Of a stretch of 35,308 bases of DNA, positions 1 through 6,887 are shown in pieces. Positions within the stretch are counted from its first letter, which is position 1; every line of letters starts with the position of its first letter. The notes beneath the pieces were generated by a model. That model had not been told where the DNA came from. It did no database searches and saw only the letters and a program-made list of their open reading frames with translations. Source of the DNA: an uncultured Oscillibacter sp. (GTDB lineage Bacteria; Bacillota; Clostridia; Oscillospirales; Oscillospiraceae); contig CAJTSM010000025.1 of assembly GCA_910578935.1 (NCBI GenBank), positions 1 to 35,308 on the forward strand, in the 5' to 3' direction. The translations under genes and the position numbers were made by a program.

Positions 1-1505
1 CGGAGGAGGAGGCCTATTTCTTCCGCCTGAGCAAGTACGCGGACCGCATCCGGGATCTGCTGGAAAACACGGACTTCCTGGAACCCAAAAGCCGGGTCCA
101 TGAGATGGTGAAGAACTTTATCGACCCGGGCCTGGAAGACCTGTGCGTCTCCCGGACCAGTTTCTCCTGGGGCGTGCCGGTGGATTTTGACCCCGGCCAC
201 GTGGTCTATGTCTGGGTGGACGCTCTGACCAACTATATCACCGCCCTGGGCTATGAGAACGACCGCTATCACGATTACGAACAGGGCTGGTGGCCCGGCG
301 TGAACATCGTGGGCAAGGAGATCGTCCGGTTCCACTCCATCATCTGGCCCGCCATCCTGATGAGCCTGGGAGAACCGGTGCCCAAGAAGTGCTTCGGCCA
401 TGGCTGGCTGCTGCTGGACGGCGGCAAGATGAGCAAGTCCAAGGGCAATGTGGTGGACCCCTATATCCTGGCGGAGCAGTTCGGCGTGGACGCCCTGCGG
501 TTTTTCCTCATGCGGACCTTTCCCTTCGGCTCCGACGGCAACTTCTCCAACGAGCTGTTGATCCAGACCATCAACACGGATTTGGCCAACGACCTGGGCA
601 ACCTGGTTTCCCGCACCACCGCCATGGTGGGCAAGTACTTCGGCGGAACCCTCCCCGCGGGCTGCGGAACCTGGGCAGAGCCCGTTTCCTTTGACACGGA
701 ACTCAAGGAGCTGGCGGGCGGGCTCCGGGCGCGCTACGCCGCCGAGATGGACTGCTTCGCCCCGCACAAGGCCCTGGAGGAGATTTTCAAGGTCATCCAG
801 CGGGCCAACAAGTATATCGATGAAAACACCCCCTGGGCTCTGGCCAAGGACATGGAGCAAAACGGCCGGCGGCTTGCCCACGTGCTCTATAACCTGCTGG
901 AGGCCGCCCGGATCTGCGGCATCCTGCTGATCCCCTTCATGCCGGAGTCCATGGACAAGCTCTTCGCCCAGATCGGGGCGGAGGAGGCCGTCCGCACCTG
1001 GGACTCCGCCGCCCGGTGGGGCGGGCTGTCCGAAACCGCCGCCGTCTCCAAGGGAGAAAACCTCTTCCCCCGGGTGGACATGGAAAAGGCCCTCCAGGAG
1101 CTGGAGGCCGCCGTGGAGGCGGCGAAGCAGGCGGAGTCCGGCGTGGAGCTGGAGCCCCAGCTGACGGAGGAAGTGGATTTCGACACCTTCTGCAAGTCCG
1201 ATTTCCGGGTGGTAAAGGTGAAGGCCTGTGAGGCGGTGAAGAAGAGCGAGAAGCTCCTCAAGTTCATCCTGGACGACGGCACCGGCACGGACCGGCAGAT
1301 CCTCTCCGGCATCCACAAGTGGTATGAGCCGGAGGATCTGGTAGGCAAGACCCTGGTGGCCATTGTGAACCTGCCCCCCCGGAAGATGATGGGTCAGGAG
1401 AGCTACGGCATGCTGATCTCCGCCGTTCATAAAGAGAAGGGGGAGGAGGTCCTCCACCTCCTGATGGTGGACGACGCCATCCCCGCCGGGGCGAAGCTCT
1501 GCTGA
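1..1505 (+). CDS. metG: Methionyl-tRNA synthetase, C-terminal part (5' end outside window)
   Basis: Charges initiator and elongator tRNA-Met with methionine in the cytoplasm. The frame is open from base 3 at the left edge, so the N-terminal part is missing. Visible are the class I signature KMSKS within GGKMSKSKGN (about nt 421-450), the helical anticodon-binding region, and a C-terminal tRNA-binding OB-fold (about nt 1180-1500, beginning DFDTFCKSDFRVVKV) of the EMAP/Trbp111 type. This is the long bacterial form with a fused dimerising tRNA-binding domain. The gene ends in TGA and a hairpin follows. Nothing looks damaged. Confidence 0.97.
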   Translation, partial: EEEAYFFRLSKYADRIRDLLENTDFLEPKSRVHEMVKNFIDPGLEDLCVSRTSFSWGVPVDFDPGHVVYVWVDALTNYITALGYENDRYHDYEQGWWPGVNIVGKEIVRFHSIIWPAILMSLGEPVPKKCFGHGWLLLDGGKMSKSKGNVVDPYILAEQFGVDALRFFLMRTFPFGSDGNFSNELLIQTINTDLANDLGNLVSRTTAMVGKYFGGTLPAGCGTWAEPVSFDTELKELAGGLRARYAAEMDCFAPHKALEEIFKVIQRANKYIDENTPWALAKDMEQNGRRLAHVLYNLLEAARICGILLIPFMPESMDKLFAQIGAEEAVRTWDSAARWGGLSETAAVSKGENLFPRVDMEKALQELEAAVEAAKQAESGVELEPQLTEEVDFDTFCKSDFRVVKVKACEAVKKSEKLLKFILDDGTGTDRQILSGIHKWYEPEDLVGKTLVAIVNLPPRKMMGQESYGMLISAVHKEKGEEVLHLLMVDDAIPAGAKLC

Positions 1506-1509
1506 GATC

Positions 1510-1538
1510 ATACTCGCCTTTGCGGGCGGGGCGAGTAT
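1510..1538 (+). terminator. Hairpin after metG, no U-tract
   Basis: Perfect 9-bp arms ATACTCGCC (1510-1518) and GGCGAGTAT (1530-1538) enclose an 11-nt loop just after the metG stop. No run of T follows, so it may be a weak terminator or a 3'-end stabilising stem. Confidence 0.4.
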
Positions 1539-1556
1539 AATCCCCCTGATATGGGA

Positions 1557-1597
1557 AATACTGCCCCCATATTCTATTGAAGTAGGGAGGCAGTATT
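1557..1597 (+). promoter_or_regulatory. Inverted repeat enclosing the rubrerythrin ribosome-binding site
   Basis: The arms AATACTGCC (1557-1565) and GGCAGTATT (1589-1597) pair perfectly. The Shine-Dalgarno AGGGAGG (1584-1590) lies partly in the 3' arm and the start codon is 3 nt beyond it. If the stem forms in mRNA it would partly sequester the ribosome site. A protein operator of the same shape is equally possible. Confidence 0.4.
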
Positions 1598-1600
1598 TTC

Positions 1601-2212
1601 ATGTCCAAAAACCTGAAAGAGAGCGAGACGCTCAAAAACCTCATGCGGGCCTTTGCCGGCGAGAGCCAGGCACGAAACCGCTACACCTTTGCCGCCGGCC
1701 TTTGCAAGCAGCAGCAGCTCCATGTCCTGGAGGCTATTTTTACCTTCACCGCGGGCCAGGAAAAGGAACACGCCGAAATTTTTTACAACCACATGAAAGA
1801 AGTGGCCGGAGAAACCGTCCACATCGACGGCGGCTACCCCGTGGACCTGACCAACGACGTAGCGGAGCTCCTCCGGCAGGCCCAGCACAACGAATTTGAG
1901 GAGTTCGACCCTGTCTATCCCAGCTTTGCCCAAACCGCCCGGCAGGAGGGCTTCCCCCAGGTGGCCTCCTCCTTCGAACAGATTTCCAAGATTGAGAAAA
2001 CCCACGGCAACCGCTTCGCCAAGTTCGCGGAGCTGCTGGAGTCCGGCAAGCTCTTTGTCTCCGACGCGAAATGCGGCTGGCTGTGCCTAAACTGCGGCCA
2101 CATTCAAGAGGGCCTCCAGGCCCCCAAGTCCTGTCCCGTCTGCTCCCACGACCAGGGTTTCTTCATCCGTCTGGAAATGGCCCCTTACGGCGGAAACATT
2201 CTGCAAGCTTAG
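1601..2212 (+). CDS. rbr: Rubrerythrin
   Basis: A non-haem iron peroxidase that detoxifies hydrogen peroxide in anaerobes, with electrons coming through rubredoxin-type centres. The 203-aa protein has the classic order: an N-terminal ferritin-like four-helix diiron domain (GESQARNRY near residue 20, EKEHAEIFYN near 55, and a later E-x-x-H in the second half), then a C-terminal rubredoxin-like domain with two Cys pairs, CLNC and CPVC. Length is normal. The start has AGGGAGG 10 nt upstream. It stands alone between metG and a GNAT gene, and the inverted repeat over its ribosome site may regulate it. Confidence 0.95.
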   Translation: MSKNLKESETLKNLMRAFAGESQARNRYTFAAGLCKQQQLHVLEAIFTFTAGQEKEHAEIFYNHMKEVAGETVHIDGGYPVDLTNDVAELLRQAQHNEFEEFDPVYPSFAQTARQEGFPQVASSFEQISKIEKTHGNRFAKFAELLESGKLFVSDAKCGWLCLNCGHIQEGLQAPKSCPVCSHDQGFFIRLEMAPYGGNILQA

Positions 2213-2221
2213 GCCTTGCAT

Positions 2222-2369
2222 GAAGCATTCAAAACGCCGTTTTAAGACGTCTTTTCCGCCGGGGCCGCCTTGGCCCGGCCTGAACTCCGCCGGAATCCCT
2301 GCGCCAAGCCGCCTTGCTGCCGAAGAAATCCGCCCCGGTCCGGCATCCTGTCCATTTTCAAACAAGGTC
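2222..2369 (+). repeat. Dispersed repeat family B, copy i (diverged)
   Basis: This stretch aligns by eye with copies at 9059-9219, 22411-22715 (reverse) and 23772-23903. Shared words include GGAATCCCTGCGCCAAGCC (compare GGATTCCTGCG in copy ii), GCCGCCTTGC and a T/A-rich terminal TTTTCAAAC. It is the most diverged copy. It occupies the gap after rubrerythrin, is not coding, and starts about 10 nt after the stop codon. Confidence 0.6.
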
Positions 2370-2375
2370 TGACCT

Positions 2376-2425
2376 GGGACTGCCGTCCCGCCTGTTGGCA
2401 TCTTGCCGGGCGGGGCGGCAGTCCC
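2376..2425 (+). terminator. Strong GC hairpin in the rubrerythrin-GNAT gap
   Basis: The 17-nt arms GGGACTGCCGTCCCGCC (2376-2392) and GGCGGGGCGGCAGTCCC (2409-2425) pair fully except for one G-U. No T-run follows, so termination is uncertain; it may instead be the remnant of another palindromic element. The rest of 2426-2470 shows nothing recognisable. Confidence 0.4.
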
Positions 2426-2474
2426 GGCTTCCAAAAACTCTTTCCGCCGGGGCCGGAAAACCGCCGTTTTTTTG

Positions 2475-2503
2475 TGGACAATCCGCCGAACCTTTGGTAT
2501 AGT
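2475..2503 (+). promoter_or_regulatory. Sigma-A promoter for the GNAT gene
   Basis: TGGACA (2475-2480), a 17-bp spacer, then TATAGT (2498-2503). Each box is one base from consensus. It lies about 100 bp upstream of the GNAT start, with no other gene between. Confidence 0.65.
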
Positions 2504-2602
2504 AATAGTAACAGCCACGCTGGCGGCGCTTGGGAGACGGCGCAGGTCCCCGCCGCCCGCGGCGCAAGGGCGAACCGCCCATTCCAGTTTGGGGAGTGCG
2601 AT

Positions 2603-3238
2603 ATGCTGAACATCCGGAATGAAACCAAAGCCGACTACCGGGCCGTGGAGGACTTGACCAGGCGGGCTTTTTACAACCTCTACGTCCCCGGCTGCCATGA
2701 GCACTATCTGGTTCATATCATGCGGGATCACCCGGACTTTGTGCCGGAGCTGGACTTCGTGCTGGAAGTGGACGGGGAGATTATCGGGAGCATCCTCTAC
2801 ACCCGCTCCAGCCTGACGAATGAAGCCGGGGAGCGGCGGGAAGCCCTGACCTTCGGCCCCGTCTGCGTCGCGCCGGAGCGCCAGCGGCAGGGCTATGGAA
2901 AGCGCCTGATGGACCACTCTCTGGCCAGGGCGGCGGAGCTGGGCTGGGGCGCGGTGGTCATTTTCGGCGCGCCCGCCAACTACGTGGGCCGGGGCTTCCG
3001 GTGCTGCAAGCGGCATCAGGTCCAAACGGAGGACGGCAGCTATCCCACCGCCATGCTGGTGAGAGAGCTGACGCCCCATGCCCTGGACGGCGGCCCCTGG
3101 GTCTACCGGGATAGCCCCGTCATGCACTTTGACGAGGAGGCCGCCCGGCGCTTTGACGAGGGCTTTCCGCCCATGGAAAAGCGGATCCTCCCCTGTCAGG
3201 AGGAATTTTATATTCTCAGCAACTCCGTCCTGCGCTGA
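2603..3238 (+). CDS. GNAT-family N-acetyltransferase
   Basis: Transfers an acetyl group from acetyl-CoA to an unknown amine. The 211-aa product begins MLNIRNETKADYRAVEDLTR, the usual GNAT first strand and helix, and has the acetyl-CoA P-loop in VCVAPERQRQGYGKRLM (the Q/RxxGxG/A motif), followed by the GFRCCKR strand typical of YhbS-like acetyltransferases. The open frame extends upstream to 2270, but only the ATG at 2603 follows a purine-rich GGGGAG and matches the family start. It has its own promoter at 2475-2503. A palindromic element follows the stop. The substrate is not predictable from sequence. Confidence 0.85.
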   Translation: MLNIRNETKADYRAVEDLTRRAFYNLYVPGCHEHYLVHIMRDHPDFVPELDFVLEVDGEIIGSILYTRSSLTNEAGERREALTFGPVCVAPERQRQGYGKRLMDHSLARAAELGWGAVVIFGAPANYVGRGFRCCKRHQVQTEDGSYPTAMLVRELTPHALDGGPWVYRDSPVMHFDEEAARRFDEGFPPMEKRILPCQEEFYILSNSVLR

Positions 3239-3247
3239 CTCCATTAA

Positions 3248-3407
3248 GAACCTGTATTCACAGCCGTTGAACACCGTCTGAGCGGTTTTTCCCCGTCATG
3301 CCACGCCGCTTTCCCTTGCCATACGCCGGTATGGCCGCGGAACACCTCCTTGTCCGGCGGGAAAAGTTCTTGCCGGTCCGACATTCCCCGATTGTGAATA
3401 CAGGTTC
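3248..3407. mobile_element. MITE-like palindromic element, family A copy 1 (160 bp)
   Basis: The ends are a perfect inverted repeat, GAACCTGTATTCACA (3248-3262) and its complement (3393-3407), flanked on both sides by TAA. That fits a 3-bp target duplication as made by some IS5-group transposases. It encodes nothing. The interior is closely similar, on the opposite strand, to 19112-19266 (for example ATTCACAGCCGTTG and CACCGTCTG-type words). It fills the GNAT-imm22 gap and ends 25 bp before the next start codon, so the imm22 leader includes it. Confidence 0.75.
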
Positions 3408-3432
3408 TAAATCACGACAAAGGAGAATCACC

Positions 3433-3822
3433 ATGGAAGAATCCGGCATTGTCTCCATCTGGCTCGGCAACTTTGAGAGCAAGGAAGCCCTGGCGTTTTA
3501 CGCGGAGAACCGTTTTAAACGGAACGAGAACGGCGAGAAGGTCCCCTCCTTCACCCAGGACTTTTTCAACGGCGACCTCTGGCCCTTTGAGCCGGAGGTG
3601 TTCGACTACGAGTTCAACGCTACCCCCTCCCAGGACCCGGCCGTAGTGGCGGAACCCCTGGGCGAGGAGCTGTGCGCCGCCCTGACGGAGATTTACTCCA
3701 AGGGCTTCGACCAGCCCTATAACGCGATTCTCGCCGTCTACGACTACCAGTTCGAGGGCAGCCGCCACGTCCCCGGCGCCCCCGCCCAGTTCGTGGGCTC
3801 CTTCTCCTACATAGAGCGCTGA
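3433..3822 (+). CDS. Immunity protein 22 (DUF4284)-like protein
   Basis: A 129-aa soluble protein. The N-terminus VSIWLGNFESKEALAFY and the C-terminal pattern YNAILAVYDYQFEG...FVGSFSY resemble Imm22/DUF4284 proteins, a family of putative immunity partners of polymorphic toxins. This is recognition by eye, without a profile search. The ATG at 3433 has AGGAG 7 nt upstream; the frame upstream of it runs into the palindromic element. No toxin, deaminase or nuclease gene lies beside it, so it is an orphan here. It ends in a strong terminator. No promoter is seen other than read-through or one inside the element. Confidence 0.55.
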   Translation: MEESGIVSIWLGNFESKEALAFYAENRFKRNENGEKVPSFTQDFFNGDLWPFEPEVFDYEFNATPSQDPAVVAEPLGEELCAALTEIYSKGFDQPYNAILAVYDYQFEGSRHVPGAPAQFVGSFSYIER

Positions 3823-3855
3823 ACAAAGGGGCGAACAATTTTCGCCCCTTTGTTC
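3821..3855 (+). terminator. Rho-independent terminator after the Imm22-like gene
   Basis: Perfect 15-bp arms GAACAAAGGGGCGAA (3821-3835) and TTCGCCCCTTTGTTC (3841-3855) with loop CAATT, overlapping the stop codon and followed by AAGTTTTC. Confidence 0.85.
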
Positions 3856-3880
3856 AAGTTTTCAATGGTGCGGGAAAGCC

Positions 3881-3951
3881 CTCTTGGGTTTATCTTCGCG
3901 CCAAGAGCCGCCGCAAGCGGCGGTTGCGCTTCGAAACGCGCCTGCGGGCGC
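3881..3951. other. Run of three small hairpins in a noncoding gap
   Basis: In 3856-4011, between the imm22 terminator and the next hairpin, there is no credible gene. Three consecutive stems are visible: CTCTTGG/CCAAGAG (3881-3907), CCGCCG/CGGCGG (3908-3923) and GCGCC/GGCGC (3938-3951). It may be a structured RNA or a decayed repeat; I cannot assign it. Confidence 0.3.
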
Positions 3952-4011
3952 AGCCGCACACACCCTTCCTTTCCGCCGCCCGAGACTTTCGAGTTCATCG
4001 GCGCGCTGAAC

Positions 4012-4042
4012 CCGCCCCGGAACATCGGGGCGGACTTTTTTT
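4012..4042 (+). terminator. Rho-independent terminator upstream of the sigma factor gene
   Basis: Arms CCGCCCCG (4012-4019) and CGGGGCGG (4026-4033) are followed by AC and seven T. It would block read-through into the ECF sigma operon, leaving that operon dependent on its own promoter. Confidence 0.7.
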
Positions 4043-4059
4043 GAAAAATTTTCCCCCGG

Positions 4060-4088
4060 TGAAAGGATCCGCCCCGCCGAATCGTATC
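4060..4088 (+). promoter_or_regulatory. Candidate ECF-type (SigW-like) promoter, possibly autoregulatory
   Basis: TGAAAG (4060-4065), a 17-bp spacer and CGTATC (4083-4088) lie 32 bp before the sigma factor start. The SigW/ECF consensus is TGAAAC-N16-CGTATA. Each box here differs by one base and the spacer by one. No good sigma-A promoter is seen. Confidence 0.5.
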
Positions 4089-4120
4089 CATAACGAGAGC
4101 GCTCCAAAGGAGTTGACGCC

Positions 4121-4609
4121 ATGAACACAAACCAGCAGGCGGAGCGGCTGGCAAACGCCTACGCCGACGCGATTCTCCGCCTCAGTTACACCTATCTGAA
4201 AAATACCCAGGACGCCCAGGATATCTGCCAGACGGTCTTCGTCAAGCTGCTGGCGGAGCCCCGGGAGTTTGAGAGCGCCGAGCACGAGCGGGCTTACGTC
4301 CTGCGCATGGCGGCCAACGCCTGCAAGGACCTTTTAAAGAGCCCCTGGCGCAGGCGCACCTGCGGCCTGGAGGCGGTGCTGGAGGTCCCCGCCCCGGAGG
4401 CGGGGGACGGCTCCGTCCTCTCGGCGGTAAACGCCCTGCCTGCCCACTACCGGGCGGTGATTTACCTCTTTTATTACGAGGGCTACCAGGCGGCGGAGAT
4501 CGGGAAAATTCTCGGCGTGCCCACCGCCACCGTCCACACCCGCCTGGCCCGGGGCCGGGCGAAGCTCAAAGATATGTTAGGAGGCGCCGACAATGAGCGA
4601 ACTAGTTGA
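4121..4609 (+). CDS. ECF-family RNA polymerase sigma factor
   Basis: Directs RNA polymerase to a stress or envelope regulon. The 162-aa protein has sigma region 2 (residues about 10-75, with YADAILRLSYTYLKNTQDAQDI and the tryptophan-rich RAYVLRMAANACKDLL stretch) and region 4 (about 105-155, ALPAHYRAVIYLFYYEGYQAAEIGKILG then a helix-turn-helix). It lacks region 1.1, as ECF factors do. The start has AAAGGAG 8 nt upstream. Its 3' end overlaps the next gene by 17 nt, so the two are translationally coupled. An ECF-type promoter just upstream suggests positive autoregulation. Confidence 0.92.
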   Translation: MNTNQQAERLANAYADAILRLSYTYLKNTQDAQDICQTVFVKLLAEPREFESAEHERAYVLRMAANACKDLLKSPWRRRTCGLEAVLEVPAPEAGDGSVLSAVNALPAHYRAVIYLFYYEGYQAAEIGKILGVPTATVHTRLARGRAKLKDMLGGADNERTS

Positions 4610-5654
4610 CTACAAAAAGGAGATGAGCCAATTGCGCTTTACGGAAACGCAGAAGAAGGCCCTGGCGGAGGCCGCCGCCTCCGCCGCCGGAAAGACGGCG
4701 AAGCGCTGCCGCCCTGTGTTCCGCACGGCCCTGATTGCCGCCGCCGTGGCCGCCGTGCTGGTGGTGGGGGCCGGGGCGGCGGGGGTGCTGCCCAGCCCCA
4801 CAGAGATTTTCGCCCCCCTCTTCGGCGGGTCCGTAGCCCAGACGGAGGTCATTGACAAAATCGGACATCCCATCGGGGCCTCGGACTCCTGCAAGGGGAT
4901 CACCATCTCGGCGGACGCCATCATGGGGGACCAGTACAGCGCGGTCATCGTCTACACCATCAGCCGGGACGACGGAGAGCGCTTCTTCCCGGAGGGGGAG
5001 AATCTGGACAACCGGATGCTGATGATGGGCGGCTTCGGCGGGGCCAGCTGGGCCCGGGGCGGTTCCATCGGCTCCAGCTGGTTCGTGGACCAGGACCCGG
5101 AGGACGACCGGATTCAAATGATTGAGGCCACCAGCTCCGACGTGCCCCTGACCCATGGGACCGCCGACGCGGAGTATGAGGACCTGCGAATCTGGAACCC
5201 GGAGACGGACCGGGATGAAATCCTCTACCCCGGCAAGTGGCGGCTCCGCTTTGAGGTGGACTATGAGGACTGCTCCGTCCACCTGGGCGGCGGGGAGGGC
5301 TTCTCCCAGGACGGATTGAACATCACCATCGACGAGCTCACCATCTCCCCCATCGCCGTCCAGGTGGCCTACACGGCGGACCTGGCGGTGGTCTGGGACG
5401 ACGCCCCCAGCGGGCGGGAGAGCCCCAAGAACGCGCCCCAGCGCCAGAAGTTCCTGGAGAACATCGAAATTCTCCTGACCAAAACCGACGGCACGGTCAT
5501 CGACCTGACCGGCTCCGGCGGCAGAATGTCGCCGGACTACGAGGCCAATGTCTCCCACTGCTCCAAGGGTCAGGTCTTTGACGAGATCATCCCCCTGGAG
5601 GACATGGCCAGCATCTCCGTGGCCGGCGTGGTGTATGAAATCCCCCACGAGTGA
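4593..5654 (+). CDS. DUF4179 membrane protein, probable anti-sigma factor
   Basis: Probably holds the upstream ECF factor inactive at the membrane. The 353-aa product has a short cytoplasmic N-terminus (about 1-43), one hydrophobic segment (about 44-66, TALIAAAVAAVLVVGAGAAG) and a large extracytoplasmic domain in DUF4179 style (STEIFAPLFGG-like opening, then repeated beta segments rich in Asp and Gly). This type II topology and the 17-nt overlap with a sigma gene are what identify it; no binding residue can be pointed to. AGGAGG is 8 nt before the ATG. The signal sensed is unknown. Confidence 0.75.
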   Translation: MSELVDYKKEMSQLRFTETQKKALAEAAASAAGKTAKRCRPVFRTALIAAAVAAVLVVGAGAAGVLPSPTEIFAPLFGGSVAQTEVIDKIGHPIGASDSCKGITISADAIMGDQYSAVIVYTISRDDGERFFPEGENLDNRMLMMGGFGGASWARGGSIGSSWFVDQDPEDDRIQMIEATSSDVPLTHGTADAEYEDLRIWNPETDRDEILYPGKWRLRFEVDYEDCSVHLGGGEGFSQDGLNITIDELTISPIAVQVAYTADLAVVWDDAPSGRESPKNAPQRQKFLENIEILLTKTDGTVIDLTGSGGRMSPDYEANVSHCSKGQVFDEIIPLEDMASISVAGVVYEIPHE

Positions 5655-5683
5655 ACCAGGAAGCACGGGGGAAACGGGGGAAC

Positions 5684-5746
5684 GGGCCGCCGAGGGCGGC
5701 GGCCCCTACAGGGTTCTTCCGTAGGGGCCGCCCCCTTGGGCGGCCC
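5684..5746. repeat. Double-hairpin GC repeat (family D), related to the core of element C
   Basis: Two hairpins, GGGCCGCC/GGCGGCCC (5684-5705) and GGGCCGCCC/GGGCGGCCC (5725-5746), can refold into a third, GGCCCCTAC/GTAGGGGCC (5701-5729). The 15-mer GGCGGCCCCTACAGG at 5698-5712 recurs exactly at 22589-22603 inside the 147-bp element C. Confidence 0.6.
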
Positions 5747-5769
5747 GCCCCTCCCCATTCAGCAAGGCC

Positions 5770-5798
5770 AAAAAGGCCGGGACAATTGTCCCGGCCTT
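5770..5798 (-). terminator. Rho-independent terminator of the MBL gene
   Basis: A 26-nt perfect palindrome (5773-5798, arms AAGGCCGGGACAA) starts 4 nt after the minus-strand stop codon. Read on the minus strand it is followed by a run of five T. It could also stop plus-strand read-through from the anti-sigma gene. Confidence 0.85.
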
Positions 5799-5802
5799 CG
5801 CC

Positions 5803-6753
5803 TTACTCAATTTCAATATGTACCGACTCGTGGAATTGGGGCTCCACCAGGCCCGGGATGTCCACCGCGTCGGTGAAGCGGATGTCCTCCGTGTACTCCT
5901 TTAAAAGGGAGATAATAAAGGGATGGGGCCGCTCGTCGGGCCGCCCCGCTGCCACGCAGACCACAATGGTCTTAGGGGCCAGGCGGCTGACTGTCTTCCG
6001 GGTGGAAGAGGTCAGGGAGGCGTGGTGGGGCAGCTTCAAAATGTCGCAGGGCGTCAGGGTGTCGTTGTCCCAGGCCGCGCCGTATAGGTCGCCCCCCAGG
6101 ACGATCTCCTTGCCATGGTAGTAAAGCCTCTGGCGGAGGCTGGAGATGTTCATGGACTTGGTCCAGCGCATCAAATCATGCCGGTTCCGCTCCCCCCGGA
6201 ACGCCGCGTCGTAGACCGTCTTTTGCCGGGGGTACAAAGCGGGCTCCCCGGCGTAAATTTCCATGGTCAGGTCCTCCGTCAAGGGAAGGGTTTCCACCTT
6301 GTCCCCAGGGATTTCCACAAACTCCCGCACCCGGCCCGGGTGCTCCCGGAGGGCCGCGGCGTAGATGTCCAGGCACCGCAGCAGATTCCGGGCCGCGCCT
6401 GGGAGGCCGTTGTCCCCGTCGGGGTCCAGGGGGCCGTTTCCCTCCGGGGGGGTGTAGGTGGAAAGGAAACGGTCCACTTCCGCCGCCTCCAGAATCCGGC
6501 CCAGACCGCCGATGTGATCCCGGTGGAAGTGCGTGGCCAGGAGGATGTCCAGCCGGCCGACTCCCTGTTTTTTCAGAAAGTCCCCGGCGTAAATCCGGCG
6601 GGACCGGGGGTCCAGCTCCCCAGGGTGGTCGTCCCGGATCAGGCTGTCATGACCGCAGTCTACCAGCATGGCAAAGCGCGTCCGGCCCTCCTCCAGTTCC
6701 CGGACCAGAATGGAATCCCCGTTGCCGACGTTGATGAAATCCAATACCAGCAT
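5803..6753 (-). CDS. ComEC/Rec2-type MBL-fold metallohydrolase
   Basis: A 316-aa soluble protein resembling the C-terminal metallo-beta-lactamase domain of ComEC. It opens MLVLDFINVGNGDSILVRE (the ComEC-like GDsili motif), then has the zinc-binding THFHRDHIGG (H75, H77, D79, H80), VLGGDLYG and LKLPHHAS, the late Asp and His ligands of the fold. No membrane or DNA-binding segment is present, so it is the stand-alone form, whose substrate (nucleic acid or phosphoester) is unknown. GAGGGGG precedes the ATG. It has its own promoter and terminator and so is monocistronic. Confidence 0.85.
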   Translation of the reverse strand: MLVLDFINVGNGDSILVRELEEGRTRFAMLVDCGHDSLIRDDHPGELDPRSRRIYAGDFLKKQGVGRLDILLATHFHRDHIGGLGRILEAAEVDRFLSTYTPPEGNGPLDPDGDNGLPGAARNLLRCLDIYAAALREHPGRVREFVEIPGDKVETLPLTEDLTMEIYAGEPALYPRQKTVYDAAFRGERNRHDLMRWTKSMNISSLRQRLYYHGKEIVLGGDLYGAAWDNDTLTPCDILKLPHHASLTSSTRKTVSRLAPKTIVVCVAAGRPDERPHPFIISLLKEYTEDIRFTDAVDIPGLVEPQFHESVHIEIE

Positions 6754-6785
6754 ACGCCGCGCCCCCTCACTTTTTTATTTTTAAT

Positions 6786-6814
6786 AGGATACCATAGGCC
6801 CAGAGGCCGCGCAA
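6786..6814 (-). promoter_or_regulatory. Candidate sigma-A promoter for the MBL gene
   Basis: On the minus strand: TTGCGC (6814-6809), 17-bp spacer, TATCCT (6791-6786), about 33 bp before the start codon. A GAGGCCGCG/CGCGGCCTC inverted repeat (6803-6811 and 6830-6838) overlaps the -35 box and may be the weak terminator of cytX. Confidence 0.45.
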
Positions 6815-6887
6815 GGGAAACTCCCCCGCCGCGGCCTCCAAAATTTCACCCTCATTTTTGACATTCTGGCAAAGGCGGGCCCTCCCC

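Noticed and set aside
3862..4128. 88-115 aa minus-strand open frames in the gap before the sigma gene
   Set aside because: They cross two terminator hairpins and the sigma promoter, lack ribosome sites and look like GC-rich noise.
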